Part shown: piece by piece, positions 1 through 9,486 of the stretch
Numbering within the stretch: the stretch's first letter is position 1
Layout: each line of letters opens with the position of its first letter
NCBI GenBank assembly: GCA_010909725.1
Contig: JAACMV010000014.1
Coordinates: 310,001-374,000, forward strand
Reading direction: 5' to 3'
Source: Picochlorum sp. 'celeri'
Lineage: Eukaryota; Chlorophyta; Trebouxiophyceae
DNA: 64,000 bases
The notes under the pieces: model-generated
Database searches by the model: none
What the model was told of the DNA's origin: nothing
Seen by the model: only the letters and a program-made list of their open reading frames with translations
Made by a program: the position numbers and the translations under genes

Positions 1-1
1 A

Positions 2-3000
2 GAAAATTTTACTTGCTGTGATGCGCTTTATTTGGATACGACGTATTGCAATCCGCGACATAAATTCCCACCCCAGAAGGAGAGTATTGACTACATTGCC
101 AGTACTATTAAGGATTTGTTGAGCCAAGGGGGGAAATTGCTCTTTCTCATATCTACCTATGTGATTGGAAAGGAAAAGGTGTTGGAGGAAATTTATAGGC
201 AGACTGGTCAGCGAATATATCTTACGGACAAGAAGATGAGGGTTGCTGAGCATCTTGGGCTGAATGATGTGTCCATGTTTACAACGGATCCAGAGGCAAC
301 ACCGATTCATGTTGTCAAGTGGAATTTTTTGGGTGAGACGTGGCCTTATTTTCGCCCCAATTATGTTGACCCGGCAAGATACAGTGATGGTGTGTATACA
401 CACGTGCATGGCTTTGTTCCCACTGGTTTTGTGTATCAGAAGGCTGAGGACACGATTGCAAGGACAATGTCCAAGAATAATGTGACAATCCATCTTGTTC
501 CATACAGTGAGCATTCATCATATGATGAATTGATTGAATTTGTGACGTGGATACGGCCCAAAAGAGTGATTCCGACTGTGAATGCATCTGATGAGAAGCA
601 GGTTGCAAAGCAATTGAAACATTTCTCGTCCTTGGTGGATATGACTGCAAACAAGGCCTCGTTTATTGCGCAGCTTGGCAATAGTAAGGGTGTGAACACT
701 ATCACTTCTACTATTACTAGCGGTGAAGGTGCATCTAATACCATGACGAAGAAGAACAACAAGGAAAAGGAGGAGGAGGAGGTTGTGGTGGTGACTGAGA
801 GTGGGGTGTCTGAGATTGTGGATTTGGTGGCTGATGAGGATGATGATACGAGGGAGGCAGATCACAGCATTCACCTTTTACGAGAGTTTTGTGGTGATGA
901 TATTACTTTGAAGGAAGCAAAAAGGTTACTTCATGAGCACAAGGGAGATGTTTCATTGGCAGCAAGTTCTTATTTTGAGAATGGATGTGCTAGTGATACG
1001 AAGAGGCAAAAAACCCATGCGTCTACCCCTGCAAAGGGGAGCGGGAAGAGAAAAGGAGTTTCGCAAACAAGCATCACAAAATTTCTAAAGAAAACACCAG
1101 AAAAGAAGAGAGAGGAGAGCATCTCTGTACTATGTAGTCAACAGGAATCCCCAAAGGCAAGTGTCCAGGCCAGCATGAGCATAGCGAGCAAAACAGCGGA
1201 AATGAACCAGCAACAGCAACCTCCTGCTACGAATGTTGACAAAGTCACACGCATTGTGGATGCTCCCATCGATGCAATCACAAAAAGTTTGGAAAGCTAC
1301 GATCCAATAGAAGATTCAATATGGCGGGCACCTCATGCAACTCCCTATCTACACATTGCACGGACATTTGAAGCCATGGATTCTACAACGAAGCGCCTTA
1401 AAATCTCAGATATACTAACGAACGCTTTTCGCTCTATTTTAGCAATTTCACCGAAAGATTTAGTTTCAGCATGTTATCTGTTCCTGGGAAGGCTTGCACC
1501 AGATTACCACAATATTGAATTGAATATAGGTGGGTCCAGTGTGTCAAATGCCATGACTGAAGCCCTTGGCATTTCGAAAGGGAAGATTCGCGAGATGCAT
1601 AAGACCTACGGAGATTTGGGAGATATTGCTAGTGTTTGCAAAAAGTCACAGCAGACTCTTCGTAGACCAGAACCCCTGACTGTCCAGCATGTGTATGATA
1701 CCATGATGCGAATTGCTACAGACTCTGGAACTGGGACAGCTGCACGCAAGAAAGCATGGATTGTACAAATGCTACAGTCCAGCACAGGTCCTGAAACAAA
1801 ATATTTAGTCAGAACGTTGGTTCGGAATTTACGAGTGGGCGCAAACTGGCGCAGTGTTCTGCCAGCAGTTGCAAAGTCAATTGTATGCCATAAACTTGAA
1901 AAGGTCCCCGATAAGCAGATATTGGATGAAGCAGCAGCAACTTGCAGCTCCATGTTTCACGTGGTTCCAAACATTGCACACCTCATAGATATCATGCTCA
2001 AATATGAGCAGGCTTCATGGTCGTCACAATGTGGATTGACACCATCAATACCCATCAAGCCCATGCTTGCCAAAATTTCAGAAGGCGTATCTGATGCAGT
2101 GGAGCAAATTGGCCAAGACCAACAGGTGCTTGTTGAATTCAAATATGATGGGATGCGGGCTCAAATCCATATCAAGAAAGGAGGCTTTGAAGACGATCCT
2201 CAAACAAGCGTCAAAATATTCAGTCGCAACTGCGAAGATCGAACATCCTCTTTCATGGATTTGGTACCAAACATCATGTCAGCCATGGGACCAGACACGC
2301 AGGAGGCAATATTTGATTGCGAGATTGTTGCCGTAGCTCCACAAGAAGATGGATCGTTTGCTATACGTGCGTTCCAAGACTTGTCAACTCGGCCAAAAAC
2401 AGATATAGAGGACAGCCGAGCACCTATTGTACAGGTCTGTGTCTATGCATTTGATTGCCTTCAAGTACATGGTGAGTCTCTCTTATCCAATCCTCTGTCG
2501 GAGAGACGGAAGCATCTTTGCAAAGCATTACCCAACCTTGAGCGCGGAAAGGTGGAACTAGCTCACTCGACAACCTTTGAACCAGCCATACTCAATGCTG
2601 AGTCACTTCAATCCTGCCTCATGGATGCCTTGGACCAGCGCGCAGAAGGTCTCATGCTCAAGGCAATGGATGCCCCATACGAACCAAACAAAAGAAGCAA
2701 TAAATGGATCAAACTGAAGAAAGACTATTGCGCAGATCTGCACGACACTATAGACCTCGTCCCCATTGCAGCATGGCATGGCAATGGAAGGAAGAAACAA
2801 TGGTATTCTCCATTCTTAATGGCAGTGTGGGATGAAACCACGCAACAATTCCAATCCCTATGCCGTGTTATGAGTGGATTTTCAGACGAGTTTTATAAAG
2901 AGGCGACGGAGCGGTTATCAAAAAACCTCCTCCCATCAAAACCATACGATGTCATGACGGGAGAAAAGCCATCAGTCTGGTTTGGTCAACCATACGAAGT

Positions 3001-3190
3001 CTGGGAGCTGCGAGGAGCTGAGCTCTCCATCTCACCAGTACACTGCGCTGGAATAGGTCAGGTACATGAAGAAAAAGGTCTAGGACTGCGTTTCCCACGA
3101 TTCATCAGAATCAGAGAGGACAAAAACCCAGAGGATGCCACGCCCTCTGACCTCATAGTGCACACATATCTCAAACAAAATAGACGATAA
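2..3190 (+). CDS. LIG6: DNA ligase 6-like protein: SNM1/beta-CASP part + ATP-dependent DNA ligase (5' partial)
   Basis: The gene begins before the window; the reading frame is open from base 2, and the codon at 32 is an internal Leu, not a start. The first part matches the SNM1/Pso2 family: LDTTYCNP near the left edge and PYSEHSSYDEL around 490-525, typical of the beta-CASP/DRMBL region. The metal-binding HxHxDH motif would lie upstream, outside the window. An acidic linker with a UBA-like stretch (about 862-1000) and a PIP-box-like QTSITKFL (1064-1087) follow. From about 1290 it is an ATP-dependent DNA ligase of the LIG1 class: N-terminal DNA-binding domain, then the adenylation motif KYDGMR with the nucleotidyl-acceptor Lys at 2141-2143, and an OB-fold C-terminus. 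Such fusions are known as plant DNA ligase 6, linked to break repair. No intron is visible in this part. It converges on the complex I gene with 44 bp between stop codons. Confidence 0.9.
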   Translation, partial: ENFTCCDALYLDTTYCNPRHKFPPQKESIDYIASTIKDLLSQGGKLLFLISTYVIGKEKVLEEIYRQTGQRIYLTDKKMRVAEHLGLNDVSMFTTDPEATPIHVVKWNFLGETWPYFRPNYVDPARYSDGVYTHVHGFVPTGFVYQKAEDTIARTMSKNNVTIHLVPYSEHSSYDELIEFVTWIRPKRVIPTVNASDEKQVAKQLKHFSSLVDMTANKASFIAQLGNSKGVNTITSTITSGEGASNTMTKKNNKEKEEEEVVVVTESGVSEIVDLVADEDDDTREADHSIHLLREFCGDDITLKEAKRLLHEHKGDVSLAASSYFENGCASDTKRQKTHASTPAKGSGKRKGVSQTSITKFLKKTPEKKREESISVLCSQQESPKASVQASMSIASKTAEMNQQQQPPATNVDKVTRIVDAPIDAITKSLESYDPIEDSIWRAPHATPYLHIARTFEAMDSTTKRLKISDILTNAFRSILAISPKDLVSACYLFLGRLAPDYHNIELNIGGSSVSNAMTEALGISKGKIREMHKTYGDLGDIASVCKKSQQTLRRPEPLTVQHVYDTMMRIATDSGTGTAARKKAWIVQMLQSSTGPETKYLVRTLVRNLRVGANWRSVLPAVAKSIVCHKLEKVPDKQILDEAAATCSSMFHVVPNIAHLIDIMLKYEQASWSSQCGLTPSIPIKPMLAKISEGVSDAVEQIGQDQQVLVEFKYDGMRAQIHIKKGGFEDDPQTSVKIFSRNCEDRTSSFMDLVPNIMSAMGPDTQEAIFDCEIVAVAPQEDGSFAIRAFQDLSTRPKTDIEDSRAPIVQVCVYAFDCLQVHGESLLSNPLSERRKHLCKALPNLERGKVELAHSTTFEPAILNAESLQSCLMDALDQRAEGLMLKAMDAPYEPNKRSNKWIKLKKDYCADLHDTIDLVPIAAWHGNGRKKQWYSPFLMAVWDETTQQFQSLCRVMSGFSDEFYKEATERLSKNLLPSKPYDVMTGEKPSVWFGQPYEVWELRGAELSISPVHCAGIGQVHEEKGLGLRFPRFIRIREDKNPEDATPSDLIVHTYLKQNRR

Positions 3191-3234
3191 ATTATACGTA
3201 TTGATTTAAAACATGTTACATACGAATACCAATC

Positions 3235-4012
3235 TCAGCGATACATTGCCTCATTCTTTAAATTCTTGGCCACCTCTGTCTCCCACCGATCCCCATTCGC
3301 CAACAACTTTTGCTTGTCATACAACAACTCCTCATGCGTCTCTGTCGCATATTCAAAATTAGGAGTCTCCACAATAGCATCAACCGGACACGCTTCCTGA
3401 CAAAAACCGCAATAAATGCATTTTGTCATATCAATATCATACCGCGTTGTTCTCCTACTACCATCCTCTCGCTCCTCCGTCTCAATCGTAATCGCCTGAG
3501 CAGGACAAATTGCCTCACACAACTTGCAAGCAATACAGCGCTCTTCACCCGTCGGATACCGCCTCAGAGCATGCTCCCCACGAAACCTTGGACTAATTGG
3601 CCCCTTCTCAAAAGGATAATTAATAGTCACCTTTGGCTCGAAGAACACCTTTAACGTCATTGCCAAACCACGCATCAGCTCTGTCAAAAACAATGTCTGA
3701 GCAGATTCATCCAAAACCCCAGCAAAATCCTTCGGTGGCTGTCTCTGAGACGTCTGAAATTCCTTTTGAGTCATGACAGGTCCGTCGTCGAGGCGACGAC
3801 TACTCTCCTCGGCAGATCCACCTACAATATCGCAATATAATTAAAATATGTGCACTCATATTGCATAAATAATTCCCAAACGCACCCTGCGAGGTCTTTG
3901 GAGCTGGCAAACCGACGCCATATCCTGCCACCCCGGAACTATGAACGCCACACTGGCTTTGGTGACAATACAAGGCACGGGATGTACTTTGGATTACTTT
4001 ACGACGAATCAT
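3235..4012 (-). CDS. NDUFS8: NADH:ubiquinone oxidoreductase 23-kDa (TYKY) subunit, mitochondrial
   Basis: Complex I iron-sulfur subunit of the peripheral arm. Two CxxCxxCxxxCP motifs ([12 protein letters not shown] and [12 protein letters not shown]) ligate the two 4Fe-4S clusters N6a and N6b that pass electrons towards ubiquinone. The core 179 residues are colinear with eukaryotic TYKY. I place one intron at 3822-3885 (64 nt; donor GTGCGT, acceptor TTGTAG), giving exons 3886-4012 and 3235-3821 and a 237-aa product. Exon 1 starts [15 protein letters not shown], a basic, hydroxylated mitochondrial presequence, and splices in phase 1 to restore a Gly codon. Without this exon the frame would begin at an internal Met at 3774. 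It ends 44 bp from the LIG6 stop on the opposite strand. Confidence 0.93.
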
Positions 4013-4516
4013 TGTGTATTAAAATAGTTGGAATGCGGATCCTACGCAACCAGACAAATCGCTCGGATGTCTTCCCTGTTGCTTCTACAGACAGCGTCGT
4101 GGTATTCCTTTCAGTCCACTAGAAGCACAAGAATTCTGTAAAAATTGGACTTCGAATTCGATTGCAGTGGTAGTTGAATGGATGGTTTCATAATGAACCA
4201 GGGTTCTTCTGGGCATGGTGCTCACTATTTTAATCTATCTATTCAAGGAATATTAGTATCAGCGGCGTCATCCTCTGAGGATAGAGAAAGCAAGAAATAT
4301 GCCATACATTGCCCATATATGTATTTCTATGCTATTTTGGTGCTATTTCAGGGACTATCACACCTGATTGTGTTGGAAAAAGAAGGAGACCATGGAGCAG
4401 ACATGTGACAGTGTGAAGAATGGAGTTTTCTAAAGAGATTGAAGCCGTATATACATGATTGTATGAGATATAGTTGTCCTGAGAGGTAGAGGATAGGGAG
4501 TCAAGACGTGTGCAGG
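4013..4516. other. intergenic region between NDUFS8 and mTERF starts
   Basis: This divergent promoter region is about 500 bp long. Short open frames inside it (for example 4178-4408) show no family similarity or unusual composition. I see no RNA gene or clear promoter motif. Confidence 0.5.
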
Positions 4517-5932
4517 ATGTATGGTCAGTCGTGTTGCTGTGGGCCTACTCAGGTGCACAGGTCTGTGTTGTATCAACATTGTCTCCAGAATCGTAGGCGG
4601 TATGGTCGCACTGCGCGGAGTTGTATTGCTCGACGGATGCATGTATTACCACCTCAATCGTCATCATCAGGATCATCATCATCTTCTTCTTCTTCTTCTT
4701 CTTCACATGTATCATCAGAGCTAACATCCCCATCCTGCGAACAAGAAGAAGGTGTCATGATTGATAGGTTGCTTCATAATGTGGTGATGGCGAGGTATCC
4801 GCGGAAGAAGAATTCTCTTCAAAAAGCTCAGGAGAGAGTGGAGAAGGCTCTTCCTCATGGCTCTTGCGATGGGTTGTGTCAGGCTGTAGAACAAAAGCTT
4901 GATTTTCTGGATTCGATAACACCTGGTCTGGGGTGGAAGGTGTTTTTTCGATACACGGAGGAGTTTCTGAATGAAGATGCATTTGAATTATGGTCCATTA
5001 TGTCTGCTATTCTGTGTATGACTGGCTTTGAGGATGATTCGATGGGTGTCTTGTTTAAACGGCATGCATGTTTGTTTGCGAATGCGGTGAGGGATCCAGA
5101 TAATTTGAAGCATTTGTTTGAATGGTTGCAACAGAATGGATTGCGTGATGATGATGTGATTCGAGTGATCAATAGATTTCCTCTGATTTTACAGACACCA
5201 GTGCATGATGTGCTGGAGCCACGGGTAGAATACTTGTGTGATGCGCTTGCTTTGGATCGCGAGGTGGTTGTCAAGTCAGGGATTTTGAGGCACCCAGAAT
5301 TGCTGAGTGTGGAGTCATCATGGCTTCAAGAGAGAATCGATTCATATACTCTGTTGGGATTACAATTGAGTGATGTGCAGAAATTATTCACGGCACAGCC
5401 TTCGGCGTTTGCTGTTGACATTGACAGGTACTTGATCCCCATGACTCGTCTCCTGAAGGAGGAATTGCAAGTACCAGATGATTTATTCGTGTCGATTTTG
5501 GTCAAATCTGGTATTCTGTCGCGCTCTGTATCAACGATACAATCTCGTATACATCGATGGTCGGAATTAGGGTTGGACAGAATTGATGTGAAGATTGCGT
5601 TGAAGAGATTTCCTAGGTTTTTATTGTATCCCATTCATGAGGACAAGTATACAATGAAGCTCGACTTTTTACGGATAGAAATGGGTTTGTCGATCAAGCA
5701 TGCCATTCCCATGTTTCCACAATACCTGAGCTATAGTTTGGAAAATAGAATCGCACCCAGGGTGCTGGCAACCAAGGCAATCACTGGAAAGGTGCCTCGG
5801 TTGAGCACACTGGCGATGAGCGAGAAGGCCTATTTGAAGGCAAATAAATTACATAATGCTACCTATATGGCAGTGTTAGACACGCTTCCAGCGAGTAAAC
5901 GAGGGAAACGGTGGATGGACGTGTCAGAATGA
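4517..5932 (+). CDS. mTERF-family protein, probably organellar
   Basis: Mitochondrial transcription termination factor family. The C-terminal half contains successive helix-rich mTERF repeats with the family's Pro signature, e.g. VIRVINRFPLILQTP, ALKRFPRFLLYP and HAIPMFPQYLSY, roughly residues 215-430. Family members bind organellar DNA or RNA and act in termination, splicing or ribosome assembly. I start at the ATG at 4517; the frame also opens at a GTG at 4508. The N-terminus is rich in Arg, Cys and Ser and lacks acidic residues, as expected for a transit peptide. It is followed by a run of Ser encoded by a TCA/TCT microsatellite. The +1 frame at 4521 also reads like a targeting peptide, so the exact N-terminus is uncertain. 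The stop lies 13 bp from that of the convergent CDT2-like gene. Target organelle and nucleic acid are unknown. Confidence 0.82.
   Translation: MYGQSCCCGPTQVHRSVLYQHCLQNRRRYGRTARSCIARRMHVLPPQSSSSGSSSSSSSSSSSHVSSELTSPSCEQEEGVMIDRLLHNVVMARYPRKKNSLQKAQERVEKALPHGSCDGLCQAVEQKLDFLDSITPGLGWKVFFRYTEEFLNEDAFELWSIMSAILCMTGFEDDSMGVLFKRHACLFANAVRDPDNLKHLFEWLQQNGLRDDDVIRVINRFPLILQTPVHDVLEPRVEYLCDALALDREVVVKSGILRHPELLSVESSWLQERIDSYTLLGLQLSDVQKLFTAQPSAFAVDIDRYLIPMTRLLKEELQVPDDLFVSILVKSGILSRSVSTIQSRIHRWSELGLDRIDVKIALKRFPRFLLYPIHEDKYTMKLDFLRIEMGLSIKHAIPMFPQYLSYSLENRIAPRVLATKAITGKVPRLSTLAMSEKAYLKANKLHNATYMAVLDTLPASKRGKRWMDVSE
4659..4703 (+). repeat. TCA/TCT trinucleotide microsatellite within coding sequence
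   Basis: An uninterrupted alternation of TCA and TCT triplets encodes the Ser run near the N-terminus of the mTERF protein. It is likely length-polymorphic without breaking the frame. Confidence 0.85.
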
Positions 5933-5945
5933 ATGTCAGAATGTA

Positions 5946-7528
5946 TCATGCTTTTTTTTCATTTTTTTTGTTTTTCGTACTGTTTCTTCGTTTTAACACC
6001 TGTGCTAGTGTGGGCTGCTTGGAAACCTTTTTTTTTGGTTTCAAGGCACTCTCTCGTAGCGCATTGCTTACTTTAAGTCGCCTGATCGTACTTGGTGATG
6101 GTTCCAAGCGAGCCATGGCACTCACTGTTGGCTGAGGCGTACTCATCGAATCTGGCGTCTCATGTCGACGACCCTCTCTTCTCGCCTGAATGATTTTATA
6201 CGGATCGTATTCTTGGAACTCTTCTTCTTGTTGTTGAACATTCACACTCCACATTTTCACAACGTGATCATCTCCTGCAGAGGCAGCCTGGAAAATATTA
6301 TCAGGGTTCCAGGCCACTGCTGTCACTTCCTTTTCGTGACCTTTCAATACGATCGGCTCTGTACCATTCTTGTCATCTAGACTCCAAATATACACGTTGT
6401 TATCCGATGAGCCACTCATGAAATGTGTTCCATCTGGGCTGAAGTCAGATTTGACATAAAATGATTCAACAGAGTGCCCTCCAAACCACTGTATTGGCCC
6501 TGCTTGCGGTCTATTCACATCAAAAAGCAGATGATGCCCACCTGTATACGATACTAAGAGCCTAGTGCCATCAGGATGCAGTGCCAGTGACGTCACACCC
6601 CGTAGAGTGCTTCCACCAAGGGGTGGTTGTGACATGGTTGCCACACGGTAGATGGATCGTGTCCTATTTGCCCGCGACAATGCCTCCATCATACTATTAG
6701 TTCTATCCATGAGAGGGTGGTGCTCTACCACAGGACTCGCATCGTACCGCACATCCCACAATTTCACAGACCCATCTTGCCCTCCTGATGCTAGTACAGA
6801 GCTGTGCATGCCACGCAGAAAGCACAAGGACGTTACTGATGAATTTGGACTATCACACGAGTGCGCTTCTTCTAATTTTAACACAGGCTTGTTCTCCTCC
6901 GCCCCGTATTGTGTTATGGGCTCGGCCTTTCCAGATGTGCCAAAACCTCTCAGTCTTGCATCGTAGAGAAACACATGCCCATGCCGTCCAGCAGATGCAA
7001 ACACATTTGAGTTTTCGCTGTGTACAGATAAAGCTTTATTGGTCCCAGGACCTCCCGAAAACGTCGCAATCCGCTTGGCATACCCAGTATCCCAGAGATT
7101 GACTGTAAAATCCCCTGATGCTGTATACATCCACGTATCATTCTCTGCCCATGAGAGATCAAATATCGCAGTGTTGTGTCCCCGCCATTGAGCTGCCGGC
7201 ATATTATCAGACACTGAATCACTCAGCATGGCAGGTGGCTTTTTATGCGCACGCACAATCGACACATACCCACTCTCGTCACCCATGGCAAGCAAACCCC
7301 GGTACCATCGTGAGGCAAACTTCATTGCAAACACTGGCGATGTATATATACCAGGCGCATCGCAGATAATTGATCCATCCTGCCTCCCAGAGGTTGTCAA
7401 ATGCGATATAAACCGCGTCAGTGGCACTGCACAGGACCAACCAATATTGTGCTATAACTGAACAAGAGAGCATTCAACTAAACCCTCCATCGCTACATAC
7501 CTGTCCCTCCAACCAAGGATCTCCTCAT
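5946..7528 (-). CDS. CDT2: CDT2/DTL-like WD40 substrate receptor of CRL4 ubiquitin ligase
   Basis: Seven-bladed WD40 protein resembling denticleless/CDT2, the DCAF that directs CUL4-DDB1 to PCNA-bound substrates such as CDT1 in S phase or after damage. Diagnostic stretches are IFDLSWAENDTW, TASGDFTVNLWD, SVESFYVKSDFSPDG and SGSSDNNVYIWS. The C-terminal tail (last 100 residues) is basic and disordered, with a degenerate QPTLAQVL where animal CDT2 carries a PIP box; the aromatic pair is missing. I infer a 28-nt first exon (7501-7528, starting MRRSLVGGT) and a 74-nt intron 7427-7500 (donor GTATGT, acceptor TGTGCAG), giving 502 aa. The main exon otherwise opens only at a GTG. Other DCAFs with the same fold remain possible, so the family is firm but the orthology is not. 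Confidence 0.78.
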
Positions 7529-7823
7529 AATACTTTGTAAAATACATCTATTCGTACAATTCAGACCGAGCTGTGGCGAAGCAGCGACATCTCCAATGGT
7601 CGCCCGAGCCGAAGGCGTCCGGCATTCCATTCTAAAACCGGAAAATCGGCATATATGTCTTTACAATATATGTAATAAAATTATATGAGCATATGCAACC
7701 GCGGACACTCGAGTATATGCCGCGGATGCGAAATCACAAATTTGAATTTTCAAACATGACAGATCTACGAGATCTACGCTACAGATGTGACGTTGTCATG
7801 TAGTCACGAGGGCATGTCTGGCC
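7529..7823. other. intergenic region upstream of CDT2-like gene
   Basis: About 295 bp between the CDT2-like start and the WDR5-like stop, both on the minus strand. It must hold the CDT2-like promoter. No known motif or RNA gene is recognised. Confidence 0.45.
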
Positions 7824-8975
7824 TCACGTCGACACCTTGTGCTTCCAGATTTTGATCGTACAATCAGATGATGCCGCACTTGTTGCCAAGAGTGGGTTCA
7901 CTTTGCTGGCATCCAAACCCAAGGTCACATCACAGTGACCTGTCCCTTTTGATTCTGCTGCCTTTCTACCACGTAATACCCCAAGGCATGTCTTGTTATT
8001 CAGCTCCCAAATATATACATGATGATCTTCAGATCCTGACACTACGAATTTGTTACCATCGTCCGTCTTGACCATGAAGATGGACTTGAGCGCATACTTG
8101 ACATTCAAATGCCCAGAGTATGTCTTTTTCAATACTGGGCGAGCTTCCTGTCCTTGCGGCTTGTCCGCAACAAAGTCGAAAAGCAATGCCTTACTCTTCA
8201 ACGTGCTTAACAAGACGTATTTATTGTTCGGAGTAAATTGAGCAGACACGACGGGTGTCTTGTCCTCATCCGGAACAATCGTCCTCAGGCATTCCTTTGT
8301 CTGACTTGACCATATTCGACTGCACGACAATCACGATGATCATAGACATACAGGATGTGTGACACATAAGGATTTAATTTTGAAACAATATATGCGCATA
8401 TACTCTTGAGAAGAAGAATCTACATACCATGAACCATCCAATGAGGATGTCGCCAAAAGTGGCTTCACCTGCTCTTTTGAATACACCACAGACATGATTG
8501 GGTCGGAATGCGCAGGAATCACACACATGACACCCCCCGTACGAATATCCCACAACCGAACAGTCTCATCAAAACTCGCCGTCGCTAGAACATTCCCAGA
8601 GGGAGCAAACGAGCACGATGTCACATGATGGGTATGCCCGGCAAGCTCCTGGACACACTTACCACCCGATCGAGTATCCCATAATCGAGCCAGTTTATCA
8701 TCAGACGCACTCGCAAGCGTCACACTATCCCAATTCCAATCTACATCCGTGATACTATAGTTGTGTTGTGCAAAACTATTCAAAATAGTGTGCTTCTCTA
8801 CATCCCACACTTTCGCCGTAGAGTCCGCACTTCCAGAAGCAACTTTCCTTCCATCTAAAGAAAACTTGACCGCAGGCACAGTATCAGTGTGTCCAGTGAG
8901 AGTTGCAGAAACAGAGAATCCGGGGGCATCTGGCAAATCTGTCCGATCCCGATACTCACTCAACGAATCCACCAT
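7824..8975 (-). CDS. WDR5: WDR5-like WD40 protein (COMPASS/SET1 complex core)
   Basis: WD40 protein of the WDR5/Swd3 family, which presents histone H3 and scaffolds SET1/MLL H3K4 methyltransferase complexes in the nucleus. The order of blades matches WDR5: HTDTVPAVKFS, SADSTAKVWD, SASDDKLARLWD, ASFDETVRLWD, then SLDGSCRIWSS across the exon junction and GSEDHHVYIWEL. One intron, 8320-8427 (108 nt; donor GTATGT, acceptor GTGCAG, phase 2), joins exons 8428-8975 and 7824-8319 and restores the DGxCRIW motif seen in WDR5. The product is 347 aa, against about 334 for human WDR5. The apparent frame running past the donor to 8340 is intron readthrough. Confidence 0.87.
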
Positions 8976-9486
8976 AATTTCTGCACACTCGTGTCCCTCA
9001 AAATCTAATTATTCGCTATTTTCTTGTCTGGAGTGGCGGAAGGGTCTGTCAGGATTTGGACATGTTCATGGGCCTTCCAAATCGACAAATCTGTATCTAA
9101 TTAGATCTAATTATAATTCCGATCTCTGCGATTTAGTATAACAGTACCAGGATGGACTCTGTGCCTGCTTGTATCTTTGGAATGAATCTCTTCTGGTATA
9201 CATACAATATCTTTACCATCTATGAGTGTGGTCTGGATGCCCATTATCCTGGAATCAGTGCTGTAGGTGGTGGGTGGTGGTCAAATACCAGCACTCGTGC
9301 TTCTAGTTGGCGTTTGATTGGACTCTCAGATCCATGGAGATCAGATAGTACCAGATATTCATGAAATAGTGTTGATACAGAGGTGCTCGGTGTTGTTGTA
9401 TCGTACTGACCTAAGAAACAAGCAAGCAAGCAACGAAGAAGAGCTAGTCAACAGTTGGTTGCAGGTGATTTTGTCTGACACGCATC
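8976..9486. other. divergent promoter region between WDR5-like and TBCD
   Basis: About 510 bp without a supported gene. A 70-codon open frame at 9152-9364 has no recognisable feature. A short AAGC repeat lies at about 9421-9436. Confidence 0.5.

Noticed and set aside
4178..4408. 76-codon open frame between NDUFS8 and mTERF
   Set aside because: No recognisable domain or targeting signal; lies in a divergent promoter.
9152..9364. 70-codon open frame upstream of TBCD
   Set aside because: No coding character; falls in the divergent promoter.
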